Below are positions 55,533 through 64,000 of a stretch of 64,000 nt of DNA, in pieces (the stretch's first letter is position 1; each line of letters begins with the position of its first letter). Both the position numbers and the translations under genes were made by a program. This DNA is from an uncultured Lachnospiraceae bacterium (GTDB lineage: Bacteria > Bacillota > Clostridia > Lachnospirales > Lachnospiraceae). Location: the NCBI GenBank assembly GCA_946182825.1, contig CAMGZH010000004.1, positions 40,252-104,251 of the forward strand. The letters are read 5' to 3'. The notes under the pieces are model-generated. The model was given only the letters and a program-made list of their open reading frames with translations. It was not told the DNA's origin and ran no database searches.

Positions 55533-56450
55533 ATGAATAAACGGCCGCTGCTTTTATGCAGCGCCGCTTATCTGACAGGGATCTTCCTGTCCCTATGGAG
55601 AAGCCCCGTTCCGGTGCTTCTTATTCCTGTATGTTTTCTTTTATATTGTCGTAGACGACGTGCTGCCGAAATTGTTTTGGGAGCAGGTTTTGTTTTACTT
55701 TTTTTCCTGTTGGGGTATGTGCTCTTTGAACGGGCTTCCCTGGCCTATGACAGGGATCATTCCCACTTTTTGGAGGATAAAAAAAGGATCGATTTGCAGG
55801 GTCAGATCAGCGGCAAACAATGGAAGGGGGACAGGCTGTATGTGACACTCGATGATGTCCGGGTGCAACAGGAGAAGCCAGTCTCTTTGGATACAAAAGT
55901 TCTTCTCTTATGCAGGAAGGATCGTTTTTGCTACGGTGATATTCTTTTAGTGAAAGGGGACAATCTTGCCTTTGTGTTGCCGGGCAATCCCGGTGAGTTT
56001 GACGAAGTGGCTTACTACCGATCCCGGAATATCAGTGGAAGGATTTCGGAAGCATCCGGTGGATGTGTTGCCGGGGCAACGGGGCCGGCGAGGATCCGCT
56101 TTCTTTTGCAGGAGATGCTCTGGCGGCTTCGCAACAGGATCGCTTCAGTTTATCAGGCGTTGATGCCGGGGGAAGAGGGCGGAATCTTAAACAGTATCTG
56201 TCTTGGAGACAGGTCCGCTCTTTCTTTTGAGGCGAGAAATCTTTTTTCGGATGCAGGCATTGCCCATGTCCTGGCAATTTCCGGATTGCATGTGTCTATG
56301 GTGGGAGGTTTTTTGTTTCGCCGGCTAAGAAGTCGGGGGATTACGCTGTCAAAAAGTGCCATCATCAGTTCTGTTCTTGTTCTGCTCTACGGAATGCTGA
56401 CCGGCGGCGGAATTTCTGTCAGACGCTCCATCCTGATGTATTTTTGCTGA
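55533..56450 (+). CDS. comEC: ComEC, N-terminal part of a frameshifted gene
   Basis: The N-terminal 305 residues of ComEC/Rec2, the membrane channel that imports single-stranded DNA. Several membrane helices begin at once (LLLCSAAYLTGIFLSL), and an extracytoplasmic DUF4131-like OB region follows (IDLQGQISGKQWKGDRLYVTLDDVR). The family motif AISGLHVSMVGGFLF starts the Competence domain. The frame stops at TGA (56448-56450) in the middle of that domain, after RRSILMYFC. A five-T run just before (ATTTTTGC) would restore the frame with six T. The next frame continues the same protein without loss, so this is either a real frameshift mutation, a sequencing slip, or a programmed -1 event. Start ATG after GAGGTAATTTCT. 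Confidence 0.85.
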   Translation: MNKRPLLLCSAAYLTGIFLSLWRSPVPVLLIPVCFLLYCRRRRAAEIVLGAGFVLLFFLLGYVLFERASLAYDRDHSHFLEDKKRIDLQGQISGKQWKGDRLYVTLDDVRVQQEKPVSLDTKVLLLCRKDRFCYGDILLVKGDNLAFVLPGNPGEFDEVAYYRSRNISGRISEASGGCVAGATGPARIRFLLQEMLWRLRNRIASVYQALMPGEEGGILNSICLGDRSALSFEARNLFSDAGIAHVLAISGLHVSMVGGFLFRRLRSRGITLSKSAIISSVLVLLYGMLTGGGISVRRSILMYFC

Positions 56451-58030
56451 TGGGGTCTTATATCAGCGGGGAAGCCTATGATCTTATTTCGGGGGCATCC
56501 CTTGCTTTTCTGATCCTTTTGATCGGCTCTCCCCTTGGGATCTGTGACAGCGGTCTGATTCTATCCTTTAGCGCTGTGTGCGGTGTCGGGTTTGTGGCAG
56601 CGCCCATGCATGGGTGTTTTTTTGAGGTGCAGCGTCTTCGCTTTGAGGCGACCCATAAAATGATCAAGGGCAGTCGCTTTCGTCCTAGCGCATGGCAGAG
56701 TCTGACAGGAAGCTTTTTTTCGGCTCTATGGATCCAGCTGTTTATGCTGCCGGTGACAGCCTTTGTTTTCCATCGGTTCTGTGTGTATACCATCTTTTTA
56801 AATGTGCTGGTGATCCCGTTGCTAGGGCTGATTTTGTCCTGGGGGCTGATGGGAGGTGTCCTGGGGTGTTTTTCCTCTGTTATGGGGCAGATTCTTTTGT
56901 GGCCTTGTCATAGGCTGATCTTCCTGTACGAGTTTCTGGGGGATTGGGCCATCGGTCTTCCCTTTGGCAGGCAGGCGGTGGGATCCCCGGGAATCTTTTT
57001 GCCGGTTTTGTATTATTCGGTACTTTTGGCTTTGCCGGTGCTGATGGAGCGGTATGTATCCCGATTAAAAAAAGAACAGTCCCGAAAGCTTCCCTGGAAG
57101 AAAAGACGCTACTTTGGTGTTGTTGGAAGCCTTCGGCTGGAGGCGGTTTCCGTGCTTGTGATGACCTGTCTTGTATTTGCTTTGTTTTATCATCCCGGAG
57201 AGGTTTCCTTTGTAATGCTTGATGTGGGACAGGGAGACGGATTGGTGGTGTCCGGAGGCGAAGGTGTTGACCTGATCGATGGAGGAAGCAGTCAGAAGAG
57301 TAAGGTGGGAGAGTACACCATTCTTCCCTATCTTTCCTATCGGGGAATCAGCCGGATCGACCTTTGGTTTTTGACCCATATGGATACCGATCATGTCAGC
57401 GGTTGCGTGGAGCTTCTCCAACGGGGCTTTCCCATTGGAGAGATCCTGATGCCGCAGGCTGTAGACCGTTCCAAAGAAAATTACAGGACCATCCAGGCAC
57501 TTTGTAAAAAAAGGAAGATACCCATTGGTTATCTTTCGGCGGGGGATGTGATCTGCCGGGAGGGAGCGACGTATACGGTGATCTATCCCGATGCTGCCGG
57601 AACCCATGAAGAGGATGGAAACAACGAGAACAGCCTTGTGATGCTTCTGACGATGAAGAAGAAAGAAGGAAGAAACTGTACGTTCATGCTGACGGGGGAT
57701 ATGGGAAAGGCACAGGAAGATAGGATCCTGCAGTCAGAGACCTATCGTTCCTGTCTGAAAAGTGCCCTTGGAAGGGATGAGGCGGTCGATATCCTAAAAG
57801 CGGCCCATCACGGAAGCAAGAATTCCAACAGCACGTCCTGGCTGATGGCGTTGCAGCCGAAACTTTGCCTGGTTTCAGCCGGCCGGAAGAACCGATACGG
57901 GCATCCCCATAAGGAGGTCCTGGATCGACTGGAGGATGCAGGATGTGATATTGATCGAACAGACCGGAGTGGATGCATCACCATTCGGTTGGAGGAGGAT
58001 GCGGTTTCCATTACAAGATTTCGACGATAG
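56450..58030 (+). CDS. comEC: ComEC, C-terminal part of a frameshifted gene
   Basis: The remaining part of ComEC, about 526 residues, in the -1 frame. It begins with the rest of the Competence membrane domain (GASLAFLILLIGSPLGICDSGLILSFSAVCG) and ends with a metallo-beta-lactamase-type domain: VMLDVGQGDGLVV, THMDTDHVSGC (HxDxDH-like) and KAAHHGSKNSNS. The first ATG (56450) overlaps the upstream TGA as TGATG. There is no Shine-Dalgarno sequence, so expression would need re-initiation or a ribosomal slip on the T-run. The track's TTG at 56444 gives six nucleotides more. Together the two parts make about 830 residues, normal for ComEC. holA follows after 64 bases. Confidence 0.85.
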   Translation: MGSYISGEAYDLISGASLAFLILLIGSPLGICDSGLILSFSAVCGVGFVAAPMHGCFFEVQRLRFEATHKMIKGSRFRPSAWQSLTGSFFSALWIQLFMLPVTAFVFHRFCVYTIFLNVLVIPLLGLILSWGLMGGVLGCFSSVMGQILLWPCHRLIFLYEFLGDWAIGLPFGRQAVGSPGIFLPVLYYSVLLALPVLMERYVSRLKKEQSRKLPWKKRRYFGVVGSLRLEAVSVLVMTCLVFALFYHPGEVSFVMLDVGQGDGLVVSGGEGVDLIDGGSSQKSKVGEYTILPYLSYRGISRIDLWFLTHMDTDHVSGCVELLQRGFPIGEILMPQAVDRSKENYRTIQALCKKRKIPIGYLSAGDVICREGATYTVIYPDAAGTHEEDGNNENSLVMLLTMKKKEGRNCTFMLTGDMGKAQEDRILQSETYRSCLKSALGRDEAVDILKAAHHGSKNSNSTSWLMALQPKLCLVSAGRKNRYGHPHKEVLDRLEDAGCDIDRTDRSGCITIRLEEDAVSITRFRR

Positions 58031-58094
58031 AAAACAAAACCGTTTTATAGTAGAATAAAAAGGATATGTAGTAAAGCAGGTGGAAAGAGGATAC

Positions 58095-59090
58095 ATGCGT
58101 TCCATTGATAATGATATTGCAAATGCCAATTACAGGCACTTATACCTTTTGTTCGGAAGCGAGCATTACCTGATCCGAGGTTACAGAGATAAGCTGTTAA
58201 GCGGGTTGAATGTAACCAAAGAGGAAGGGGATATGAATTTTACCTGGATCCGTAACCGGTCCATTACTGTGCCGGAGCTGATACAACAGGCTGACACTAT
58301 GCCGTTTTTTGCAGATGTGCGCGTGATTCTGGTTGAGAATTCAGGATTTTTCAAAGGAAGCTCCAAGGCCAATGAGGAACTGGCGGAGTACTTTAAACAG
58401 ATACCGGAAACGACAATACTGATCTTCACCGAACAGGATGTGGACAAGCGCGGCAAGGTCTATAAGGCGGCTGCGAAGGCCGGCTGTACGGAAGAGATGG
58501 AAATGCCGACGGAAAAGGAACTGATGGCTTGGATCGGAGGCAGATTAAAGGAGGCCGGACTGGGGATGAAGACAGCGGCCTGGCAGGAGTTTTATAAACG
58601 ATGCCAGTCCTCCATGGATCTGATGGATCAGGAAAGCCAGAAGCTTATTGCCTATTGCCTGAATCGGGGCGGAATTGAACAGGAGGATGTGGAGGCTATC
58701 TGTGTGAACTCCGCTGAGTCGAAGGTGTTTGATCTCATCGATGCCATGGCGAGCCGAAATGGAAAACGAGCGATGCGGGTGTATCAGGATATGCTGCTTT
58801 TGGATGAGCCGCCAATGGCAATTCTGGCGCTGATCGTTCGCCAGTTTCGTCAGTTGCACAGTCTGATGGAGATGGAGCAGCAGAGGCTTCGGCCGGAGCG
58901 GGAGAAGGAACTTCTCCATCAGAAGAGCGATTATGTTCTTCGTAAGCTGAAGGGGTATCTCCGTAATTTTAAAAAATCAGAAATCGAGGAAGTGCTGCGA
59001 CAGGCAGCGGAAAATGAAGCTGCATTTAAAAGCGGAAGACTGGATGAGAAAATGTCGGTGGAGCTTTTGATCCTTTCCTTCACCAGATAA
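58095..59090 (+). CDS. holA: DNA polymerase III subunit delta
   Basis: Clamp-loader wrench subunit that opens the sliding clamp, 331 residues. The N-terminal part (HLYLLFGSEHYLIRGYRDKL) and the AAA+-like fold without a P-loop are typical, as is the middle stretch MPFFADVRVILVENSGFF. The C-terminal collar region has KVFDLIDAMASRNGKRAM and the pattern LALIVRQFRQLHSL. The track GTG at 58080 precedes the ribosome site; the ATG at 58095 follows AAAGAGG. The order comEC-holA-rpsT(opposite) is common in Firmicutes and supports the call. A bidirectional terminator ends it against rpsT. Confidence 0.9.
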   Translation: MRSIDNDIANANYRHLYLLFGSEHYLIRGYRDKLLSGLNVTKEEGDMNFTWIRNRSITVPELIQQADTMPFFADVRVILVENSGFFKGSSKANEELAEYFKQIPETTILIFTEQDVDKRGKVYKAAAKAGCTEEMEMPTEKELMAWIGGRLKEAGLGMKTAAWQEFYKRCQSSMDLMDQESQKLIAYCLNRGGIEQEDVEAICVNSAESKVFDLIDAMASRNGKRAMRVYQDMLLLDEPPMAILALIVRQFRQLHSLMEMEQQRLRPEREKELLHQKSDYVLRKLKGYLRNFKKSEIEEVLRQAAENEAAFKSGRLDEKMSVELLILSFTR

Positions 59091-59101
59091 ATAGGCAAAA
59101 T

Positions 59102-59133
59102 AAAACACCAGGTATGACGGTACCTGGTGTTTT
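59102..59133. terminator. Bidirectional terminator between holA and rpsT
   Basis: AAAACACCAGGTA-TGACGG-TACCTGGTGTTTT, a perfect 13-pair stem, T-run on each strand. Confidence 0.9.
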
Positions 59134-59153
59134 ATAAATAACTTGTGTTAAGC

Positions 59154-59417
59154 TTATGCTAAAGCGTTAACTGCCTTAGTAAGACGGGATACCTTACGAG
59201 CAGCATTGTTCTTATGCATGATGCCCTTACCTGCAGCCTTGTGGATTACCACATTAGCCTCAGCTAAAGCAGCTGTTGCTGCAGCCTTATCAGAAGCCTC
59301 TACAGCAGCCTCAACCTTCTTGATCGCAGTCTTAACAGAAGACTTGATAGACTTGTTACGCTCAGCTCTCTTAGCGCTTACTAAAACTCTCTTCTTAGCA
59401 GATTTAATGTTAGCCAA
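59154..59417 (-). CDS. rpsT: Small ribosomal subunit protein bS20
   Basis: Small basic 30S protein that binds 16S rRNA early in assembly, 87 residues. The sequence ANIKSAKKRVLVSAKRAERNKSI is typical, as is the Ala/Lys-rich C-terminus (HKNNAARKVSRLTKAVNALA). The track ORF begins at 59447, but the TTG at 59417 lies eight bases after a perfect GGAGG and yields the canonical N-terminus. The TTG start and a strong promoter (TTGACA, 17, TATTAT) resemble autoregulated rpsT genes elsewhere. The leader of about 85 bases could carry control structure; I saw no clear hairpin motif. Confidence 0.95.
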   Translation of the reverse strand: MANIKSAKKRVLVSAKRAERNKSIKSSVKTAIKKVEAAVEASDKAAATAALAEANVVIHKAAGKGIMHKNNAARKVSRLTKAVNALA

Positions 59418-59506
59418 CTTGTACACCTCCAATGTAAATATAATCAAAATTATTGTGATCTACATTGCAGCCGGACACGGACAGTTCAATGCAATCATAC
59501 CTGCTT

Positions 59507-59535
59507 ATAATACAAAAGGTTATGCAATCTGTCAA
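59507..59535 (-). promoter_or_regulatory. Promoter of rpsT
   Basis: Minus strand: TTGACA (59530-59535), 17 bases, TATTAT (59507-59512). It is the best match to consensus in the window. Confidence 0.8.
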
Positions 59536-59652
59536 GGATTATCTTGTGTTTCATTAAAAAATAAGATAATCTAGTGGGAGTGAAGAAGAATAGCCACTAT
59601 GATAGAGGTTATTACATTGTAAGAAAATAAGTTTTTAGGAGAAGTCAAATCT

Positions 59653-61467
59653 ATGGCAATTGATCGTTCACATATTCGTAATTTCTGTATCGTAGCACAT
59701 ATCGATCACGGTAAGTCTACGCTGGCGGACCGTATGATCGAGATGACAAATACATTGACAGAGCGTGAGATGCAGGCTCAGGTTCTGGATAACATGGAGC
59801 TTGAGAGGGAAAGAGGAATCACCATCAAGTCCCAGGCGGTACGTCTGATCTATACAGCCAAGGACGGAGAGGAGTATATCCTTAATCTTATCGATACTCC
59901 AGGACATGTGGATTTTAACTATGAGGTGTCCCGTTCCCTTGCAGCCTGTGATGGAGCAATTCTCATTGTAGATGCGGCGCAGGGGATCGAGGCACAGACG
60001 CTGGCTAATGTGTACCTTGCATTAGATCATGATCTTGAGGTGCTTCCGGTCATCAATAAGGTGGATCTTCCTTCAGCGGATCCGGATCGTGTGGCAACCG
60101 AGATCGAGGACGTTATCGGGCTTGTGGCAGAGGATGCACCACGCATTTCTGCTAAGACCGGCCTGAACGTGGATGAAGTCTTAGAACAGGTAATTACGAA
60201 GCTGCCGGCACCGGAAGGAGATGAGAAGGCTCCCCTGCAGGCTCTGGTGTTTGACTCCCTGTACGATGCATACAAGGGCGTTATCGTGTTCTGTCGTGTC
60301 AAGGAAGGAACCATGAAGGCCGGAGACAAGGTGAAGATGATGGCCACTGGAGCAAGCTTTGATGTGGTAGAGGTCGGATACTTTGGAGCCGGACAGTTTC
60401 TTCCATGTGATGAACTCACTGCCGGTATGGTAGGATATATGACAGCCTCCATCAAGAATGTAAGGGATACACGTGTGGGTGATACCATTACACTGGCCAA
60501 CAACCCATGCAAAGAGCCTCTGCCGGGATATAAGAAGGTAAATCCTATGGTCTACTGCGGACTTTATCCGGCGGATGGAGCAAAGTATCCGGATCTGAGG
60601 GATGCTCTTGAGAAGCTTCAGCTGAATGATGCGGCTCTTCAGTTTGAGCCGGAGACATCCGTGGCGCTTGGTTTTGGATTCCGTTGCGGTTTCCTTGGGC
60701 TGCTGCATCTGGATGTTATTCAGGAAAGACTTGAGAGAGAATACGATCTGGATCTGGTGACCACAGCGCCGGGCGTTGTATATCGTGTGCATAAGACCGA
60801 TGGAACCATGATTGAGCTGACCAATCCGAGCAATCTGCCGGATCCGTCAGAGATCGAATATATGGAAGAGCCTATGGTGGATGCCGAGATCATGGTCACC
60901 AGTGACTATATCGGTGCCATTATGGATCTTTGTCAGGAGAGACGAGGTGAGTACGTATCTCTGGAATACATCGAGGAGGGAAGAGCGCTGGTTAAGTATA
61001 TCCTTCCACTGAACGAGATCATTTATGATTTCTTTGATGCATTGAAGAGCCGTTCCAGAGGTTATGCGTCCTTTGATTATGAGATGAGAGGCTATCAGCA
61101 GTCCAAGCTTGTGAAGCTGGATATCCTTATCAATAAGGAGACGGTGGATGCCCTGTCCTTTATCGTCTTTGAGGGAACCGCCTACGAGCGTGCAAGGAAA
61201 ATGTGTGAAAAGCTCAAGGGTAATATTCCAAGACATCTCTTTGAAATCCCGATCCAGGCAGCGGTGGGATCTAAGATCATTGCAAGAGAAACGGTTCGTG
61301 CAATGCGTAAGGATGTATTGGCAAAGTGTTACGGTGGTGATATCAGCCGTAAGAGAAAGTTGTTGGAGAAGCAAAAGGAAGGAAAAAAGCGCATGAGACA
61401 GGTCGGAAATGTGGAGATCCCACAGGAGGCCTTCATGAGCGTTCTCAAGCTTGACGATGATAACTAA
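59653..61467 (+). CDS. lepA: Elongation factor 4 (LepA)
   Basis: Ribosome-bound GTPase that acts on stalled or mis-translocated ribosomes, 604 residues. G1 is [17 protein letters not shown]2 is in [12 protein letters not shown]3 is DTPGHVDF and G4 is INKVDLPSA. Domains II-V follow, and the LepA-specific C-terminal domain ends with [29 protein letters not shown] precedes the ATG. Its last codons overlap the start of hemW. The lepA-hemW-hrcA-grpE-dnaK order is conserved in Firmicutes. Confidence 0.97.
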   Translation: MAIDRSHIRNFCIVAHIDHGKSTLADRMIEMTNTLTEREMQAQVLDNMELERERGITIKSQAVRLIYTAKDGEEYILNLIDTPGHVDFNYEVSRSLAACDGAILIVDAAQGIEAQTLANVYLALDHDLEVLPVINKVDLPSADPDRVATEIEDVIGLVAEDAPRISAKTGLNVDEVLEQVITKLPAPEGDEKAPLQALVFDSLYDAYKGVIVFCRVKEGTMKAGDKVKMMATGASFDVVEVGYFGAGQFLPCDELTAGMVGYMTASIKNVRDTRVGDTITLANNPCKEPLPGYKKVNPMVYCGLYPADGAKYPDLRDALEKLQLNDAALQFEPETSVALGFGFRCGFLGLLHLDVIQERLEREYDLDLVTTAPGVVYRVHKTDGTMIELTNPSNLPDPSEIEYMEEPMVDAEIMVTSDYIGAIMDLCQERRGEYVSLEYIEEGRALVKYILPLNEIIYDFFDALKSRSRGYASFDYEMRGYQQSKLVKLDILINKETVDALSFIVFEGTAYERARKMCEKLKGNIPRHLFEIPIQAAVGSKIIARETVRAMRKDVLAKCYGGDISRKRKLLEKQKEGKKRMRQVGNVEIPQEAFMSVLKLDDDN

Positions 61468-62737
61468 TTTACAACGAAACGATGTCGATCCACGAGAGAT
61501 CGAATTATATATTCATATTCCCTTCTGTGTGAAGAAATGCGACTACTGTGATTTTTTGTCCGGTCCTTATGACAAGCAGGTGCAGATGGAATACACCCTG
61601 TCCCTTTGCCAGGAGATCATCTGGCAGAGCAAGCGTGTGTTTGGTCGTGTGACCTCCATCTACATCGGTGGCGGAACCCCAAGCTGGCTTCCGGTGAAGC
61701 TCATGGAAAAGATCATGGATACGGTGCGGGATCATTTTGATGTGGATCCTCTGGCGGAGGTGACCATAGAGGCGAATCCGGGAACCGTTACCTGTGAGGC
61801 GGCGAACATCTATCAGAGCATCGGGATCAATCGTATTTCTGTGGGGCTGCAGTCTGCCCATAACGATGAACTGCAGCTCCTTGGAAGGATACATACCTAT
61901 GACAGGTTCCTAAGAACCTATGAGATCCTTCGGCAGGCCGGCTTTGAAAATATCAATGTGGATCTGATGACAGGACTGCCGGGGCAGACTCCGGGAAAGC
62001 TCATCGAGACCATCCGTCGGGTGTCTTCCTTACGACCGGAGCATATTTCCTGTTATGCGCTGATCATTGAAGAGGGAACTCCTTTCTATAGTAGATACCG
62101 GGCAGATGATATCCGTCAGAAAAACGGACAGCCGACCATGGAGCTTCCCAATGAAGATCAGGCCTATGAGCTGATGAAACGTGCTCAGCATGAACTTATC
62201 GCCCATGGCTATGAACAGTATGAGATCAGTAACTATGCCAAGCCGGGAATGGCCTGCAGGCACAACATCGGTTATTGGACCCGTAAGACCTATGTGGGCA
62301 TGGGAATAGGAGCGGCATCCCTGATCGCTCCGGCCTGTCTTGTTCCACAGATCGAAGGGGAAGAAGCCGGTGGTATGGGTCTTGAGCAAAGGATCACCAA
62401 TATCCGTCACATATATGATTACATTGAAGAGGCATCTCATCTGATGGCCATTGATCCCCAGGCACAGATCGAGGATGTGCCGATCTATGATCAGGTTCAG
62501 ACCATTACCCGGAAGGGTGCCATGGAGGAGTTTATGTTCCTTGGACTGCGTCAGAATGCAGGAATATCCAGGGAGGATTTCTATCAGGCCTTTGGAAAGC
62601 CAATCGACGGCGTTTATCAGGATGCGCTGTTGCAGTTGAAGAAGGAAGGCCTTCTTGAGACCCGGGAGGGTCGAATCTTTTTAACGGAGCAGGGGCTCGA
62701 TCTGTCAAATTATGCATTATCCAAATTTTTGTTTTAG
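61457..62737 (+). CDS. hemW: HemW-type radical SAM protein (heme chaperone)
   Basis: Radical SAM protein of 426 residues, formerly called oxygen-independent coproporphyrinogen oxidase. [15 protein letters not shown] carries the CxxxCxxC iron-sulfur motif; HemN, the true oxidase, has a fourth Cys that is absent here, so the HemW role (binding and delivering heme) is preferred. [10 protein letters not shown] and [18 protein letters not shown] are conserved, and the C-terminus has a HemN_C winged domain ([16 protein letters not shown]). The start was set at the ATG at 61457, overlapping lepA by 11 bases; the track TTG is two codons upstream. It is translationally coupled to lepA. Confidence 0.9.
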   Translation: MITNLQRNDVDPREIELYIHIPFCVKKCDYCDFLSGPYDKQVQMEYTLSLCQEIIWQSKRVFGRVTSIYIGGGTPSWLPVKLMEKIMDTVRDHFDVDPLAEVTIEANPGTVTCEAANIYQSIGINRISVGLQSAHNDELQLLGRIHTYDRFLRTYEILRQAGFENINVDLMTGLPGQTPGKLIETIRRVSSLRPEHISCYALIIEEGTPFYSRYRADDIRQKNGQPTMELPNEDQAYELMKRAQHELIAHGYEQYEISNYAKPGMACRHNIGYWTRKTYVGMGIGAASLIAPACLVPQIEGEEAGGMGLEQRITNIRHIYDYIEEASHLMAIDPQAQIEDVPIYDQVQTITRKGAMEEFMFLGLRQNAGISREDFYQAFGKPIDGVYQDALLQLKKEGLLETREGRIFLTEQGLDLSNYALSKFLF

Positions 62738-62743
62738 CAAGTG

Positions 62744-62772
62744 TTGACAAAGATTGGAAAGGGTGATAAATT
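62744..62772 (+). promoter_or_regulatory. Promoter of the hrcA operon
   Basis: TTGACA at 62744-62749, 17 bases, TAAATT at 62767-62772. The CIRCE operator begins 15 bases after the -10 box. Confidence 0.65.
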
Positions 62773-62787
62773 ACCTTTTAGAAGATG

Positions 62788-62814
62788 TTAGCACTCCAGA
62801 GATTTGAGTGCTAA
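62788..62814 (+). promoter_or_regulatory. Perfect CIRCE operator
   Basis: TTAGCACTC-CAGAGATTT-GAGTGCTAA is an exact match to the consensus, 18 of 18. It lies between the promoter and the hrcA ribosome site, so HrcA should repress its own operon and relief should follow heat or GroE titration (known mechanism). Confidence 0.95.
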
Positions 62815-62834
62815 CAAAGAACGGAGGTGGTATT

Positions 62835-63923
62835 TTGGCAGAGAAAACAGAGCTTACAGAACGTCAGGAGAAGATCCTGAACGTTATCATCCGTAACTAT
62901 CTTGAGACCGGTGAGCCGGTAGGCAGCCGTACCATTTCCAAGAATTCGGATCTGAATTTAAGTTCCGCTACCATACGAAATGAAATGAGTGACCTTGAGG
63001 AGATGGGATATATCCTACAGCCTCATACATCGGCAGGACGAATTCCTTCCGATAAGGGCTACCGGTTTTTCGTAGATAATCTTCTGGCACAGAAGGATCA
63101 GGAGATCAATGATGTGAAGGAGATGGTGGTCGAGCGTACGGATCAGATGGAGAAGATGCTCAAGCAGGTGGTTAAGGTGCTTGCAAATTCTACGCAGTAC
63201 GCAACCATGATCTCGGCTCCGGCGGTTCGGGGGATCCGGGTTCGCTTTGTTCAGCTTTCCGCGGTAAACGATCATGAGCTTTTATCTGTTGTTGTAATGG
63301 ATGGTAATGTGGTTCGGAACCGGATCATTAAGCTGGAACAGAGTCTTAGCAATGAAGATATTCTTAAGCTGAACATGCTTTTGAATACCAATCTCTCAGG
63401 ACTTACCGTGAATGATATTAATCTGGCGCTGATTCAGAAGATGCGACAGAATGCAGGTTCCTACTCCGGGATCATTGCAGAGGTTTTGGAGAATATTGCA
63501 GGAACCATTGAAGCGGATGAGGATCGTGAGATCTACACCAGTGGAGCGACGAATATCTTTAAGTATCCGGAGCTTTCCGATTCGGAGCGGGCATCCCATC
63601 TGATCTCCGCTTTTGAAGACAAGGGAGAACTGAAGGAACTGATCGAGGATATTGAGTCCGATGAAGAGGGTAATCCCAATGGGATTAAGGTCTACATCGG
63701 TAATGACATTCCCAATATGCAGGATTGCAGTGTTGTAACTGCAAAGTATGATTTGGGAGACGGTTTCAAGGGAACCATTGGAATCTTAGGTCCGAAGCGT
63801 ATGGATTATGAGAATGTCATGAAGCAGTTGAAGAAGCTGAAGTCACAGTTGGGTGACATCGTTCATTCGTCAGAACTTCCCGGAGAATCTTCTGTTAAAG
63901 GAATCGGGAAGAAAGAATCATAA
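62835..63923 (+). CDS. hrcA: Heat-inducible transcription repressor HrcA
   Basis: Repressor of class I heat-shock genes, 362 residues. The N-terminal winged helix has TERQEKILNVIIRNYLETGEPVGSRTIS and NLSSATIRNEMSDLEEMGYILQPHTSAGRIPSD, both HrcA signatures. The middle is a GAF-like domain, and a dimerisation/GroE-interaction region with GPKRMDYENVM ends it. The track ATG-equivalent GTG at 62808 lies within the CIRCE. GGAGGT six bases upstream marks the TTG at 62835 as the true start. grpE starts 21 bases after its stop, so this is the usual hrcA-grpE-dnaK-dnaJ operon. Confidence 0.97.
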   Translation: MAEKTELTERQEKILNVIIRNYLETGEPVGSRTISKNSDLNLSSATIRNEMSDLEEMGYILQPHTSAGRIPSDKGYRFFVDNLLAQKDQEINDVKEMVVERTDQMEKMLKQVVKVLANSTQYATMISAPAVRGIRVRFVQLSAVNDHELLSVVVMDGNVVRNRIIKLEQSLSNEDILKLNMLLNTNLSGLTVNDINLALIQKMRQNAGSYSGIIAEVLENIAGTIEADEDREIYTSGATNIFKYPELSDSERASHLISAFEDKGELKELIEDIESDEEGNPNGIKVYIGNDIPNMQDCSVVTAKYDLGDGFKGTIGILGPKRMDYENVMKQLKKLKSQLGDIVHSSELPGESSVKGIGKKES

Positions 63924-63944
63924 GATATAAGGAGGCCGGCAACA

Positions 63945-64000
63945 GTGGCAGATGAGAAGAAAAAGGTAGAGCAGGAGTGCAAGGAGGAAGAGGTGAAGGT
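63945..64000 (+). CDS. grpE: GrpE nucleotide exchange factor, N-terminal fragment
   Basis: A GTG start nine bases after GGAGG opens a frame that runs off the window. The 18 residues visible, MADEKKKVEQECKEEEVK, are acidic and unstructured, as usual for the GrpE N-terminus. Identity rests mainly on its place right after hrcA. It was too short for the ORF track. Confidence 0.75.
   Translation, partial: MADEKKKVEQECKEEEVK

Overview
The window reads as chromosomal core DNA of a low-to-moderate GC Firmicute, most likely a Lachnospiraceae-type Clostridium (inference). The support is the lepA-hemW-hrcA-grpE order, rpsT-holA-comEC linkage, a giant 2-hydroxyacyl-CoA dehydratase activase protein, a membrane pyrophosphatase, a DUF6465-like protein, strong AGGAGG ribosome sites and many short sigma-A promoters. 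No prophage, transposon, insertion sequence or CRISPR array was seen. Many ORF-track starts are too far upstream; I moved them to the codon with a proper ribosome site, several of them TTG or GTG (hrcA, rpsT, the GerMN lipoprotein, rpsU, grpE).

Layout. 1-7.1 kb: end of a Lys/Ala-rich protein, htpG behind a HrcA-type control region, then the large activase on the minus strand. 7.1-13.2 kb: a membrane acyltransferase, a rhomboid-like protein, glnS, a DUF2225 protein and asd. 13.3-20 kb: a tight cluster pepT / degenerate AAA-type protein / topB / hexapeptide acyltransferase / M18 aminopeptidase. 20-28.9 kb: pyrophosphatase, minus-strand CLC antiporter plus a small Fn3-like protein, purine nucleoside phosphorylase, MTA/SAH-deaminase-like amidohydrolase, secreted alpha-amylase lipoprotein, MBL hydrolase. 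28.9-37.4 kb: alaS, a MATE exporter, a 699-residue orphan with a cyclic-nucleotide-like N-terminus, rpsU, a Nudix enzyme and a PIN/NYN protein. 37.4-40.9 kb: a shikimate locus (aroF-type DAHP synthase and aroE leftward, aroD-aroK rightward from face-to-face promoters) followed by tRNA-Arg(CCG). 41-46.3 kb: SH3b protein, rluF, ligA, metA. 46.3-51.7 kb: arginine locus, argG leftward and GNAT-argJ-argB-argD rightward. 51.8-59.1 kb: comEA-like lipoprotein, an OmpR/histidine kinase pair with a GerMN lipoprotein, a frameshifted comEC and holA. 59.1-64 kb: rpsT, lepA-hemW, and hrcA-grpE behind a perfect CIRCE.

How the parts connect. HrcA encoded at the right end has an exact CIRCE (TTAGCACTC-N9-GAGTGCTAA) in front of its own gene. 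Two diverged copies with the same 9-base spacer flank the htpG promoter at the left end, which suggests that Hsp90 belongs to the HrcA regulon here. A second theme is extreme economy between genes: terminators and the next promoter or ribosome site are interlocked at htpG, hppA, the amylase, alaS and tRNA-Arg. I saw no clear new multi-gene system. The strongest leads are the HrcA/htpG control region, the terminator that contains the amylase ribosome site, the comEC frameshift, the unrecognised 699-residue protein and the degenerate ATPase translationally coupled to topB.

All gaps longer than about 150 bases are covered by the promoters, terminators or RNA listed; no gene-free stretch over 300 bases remains.
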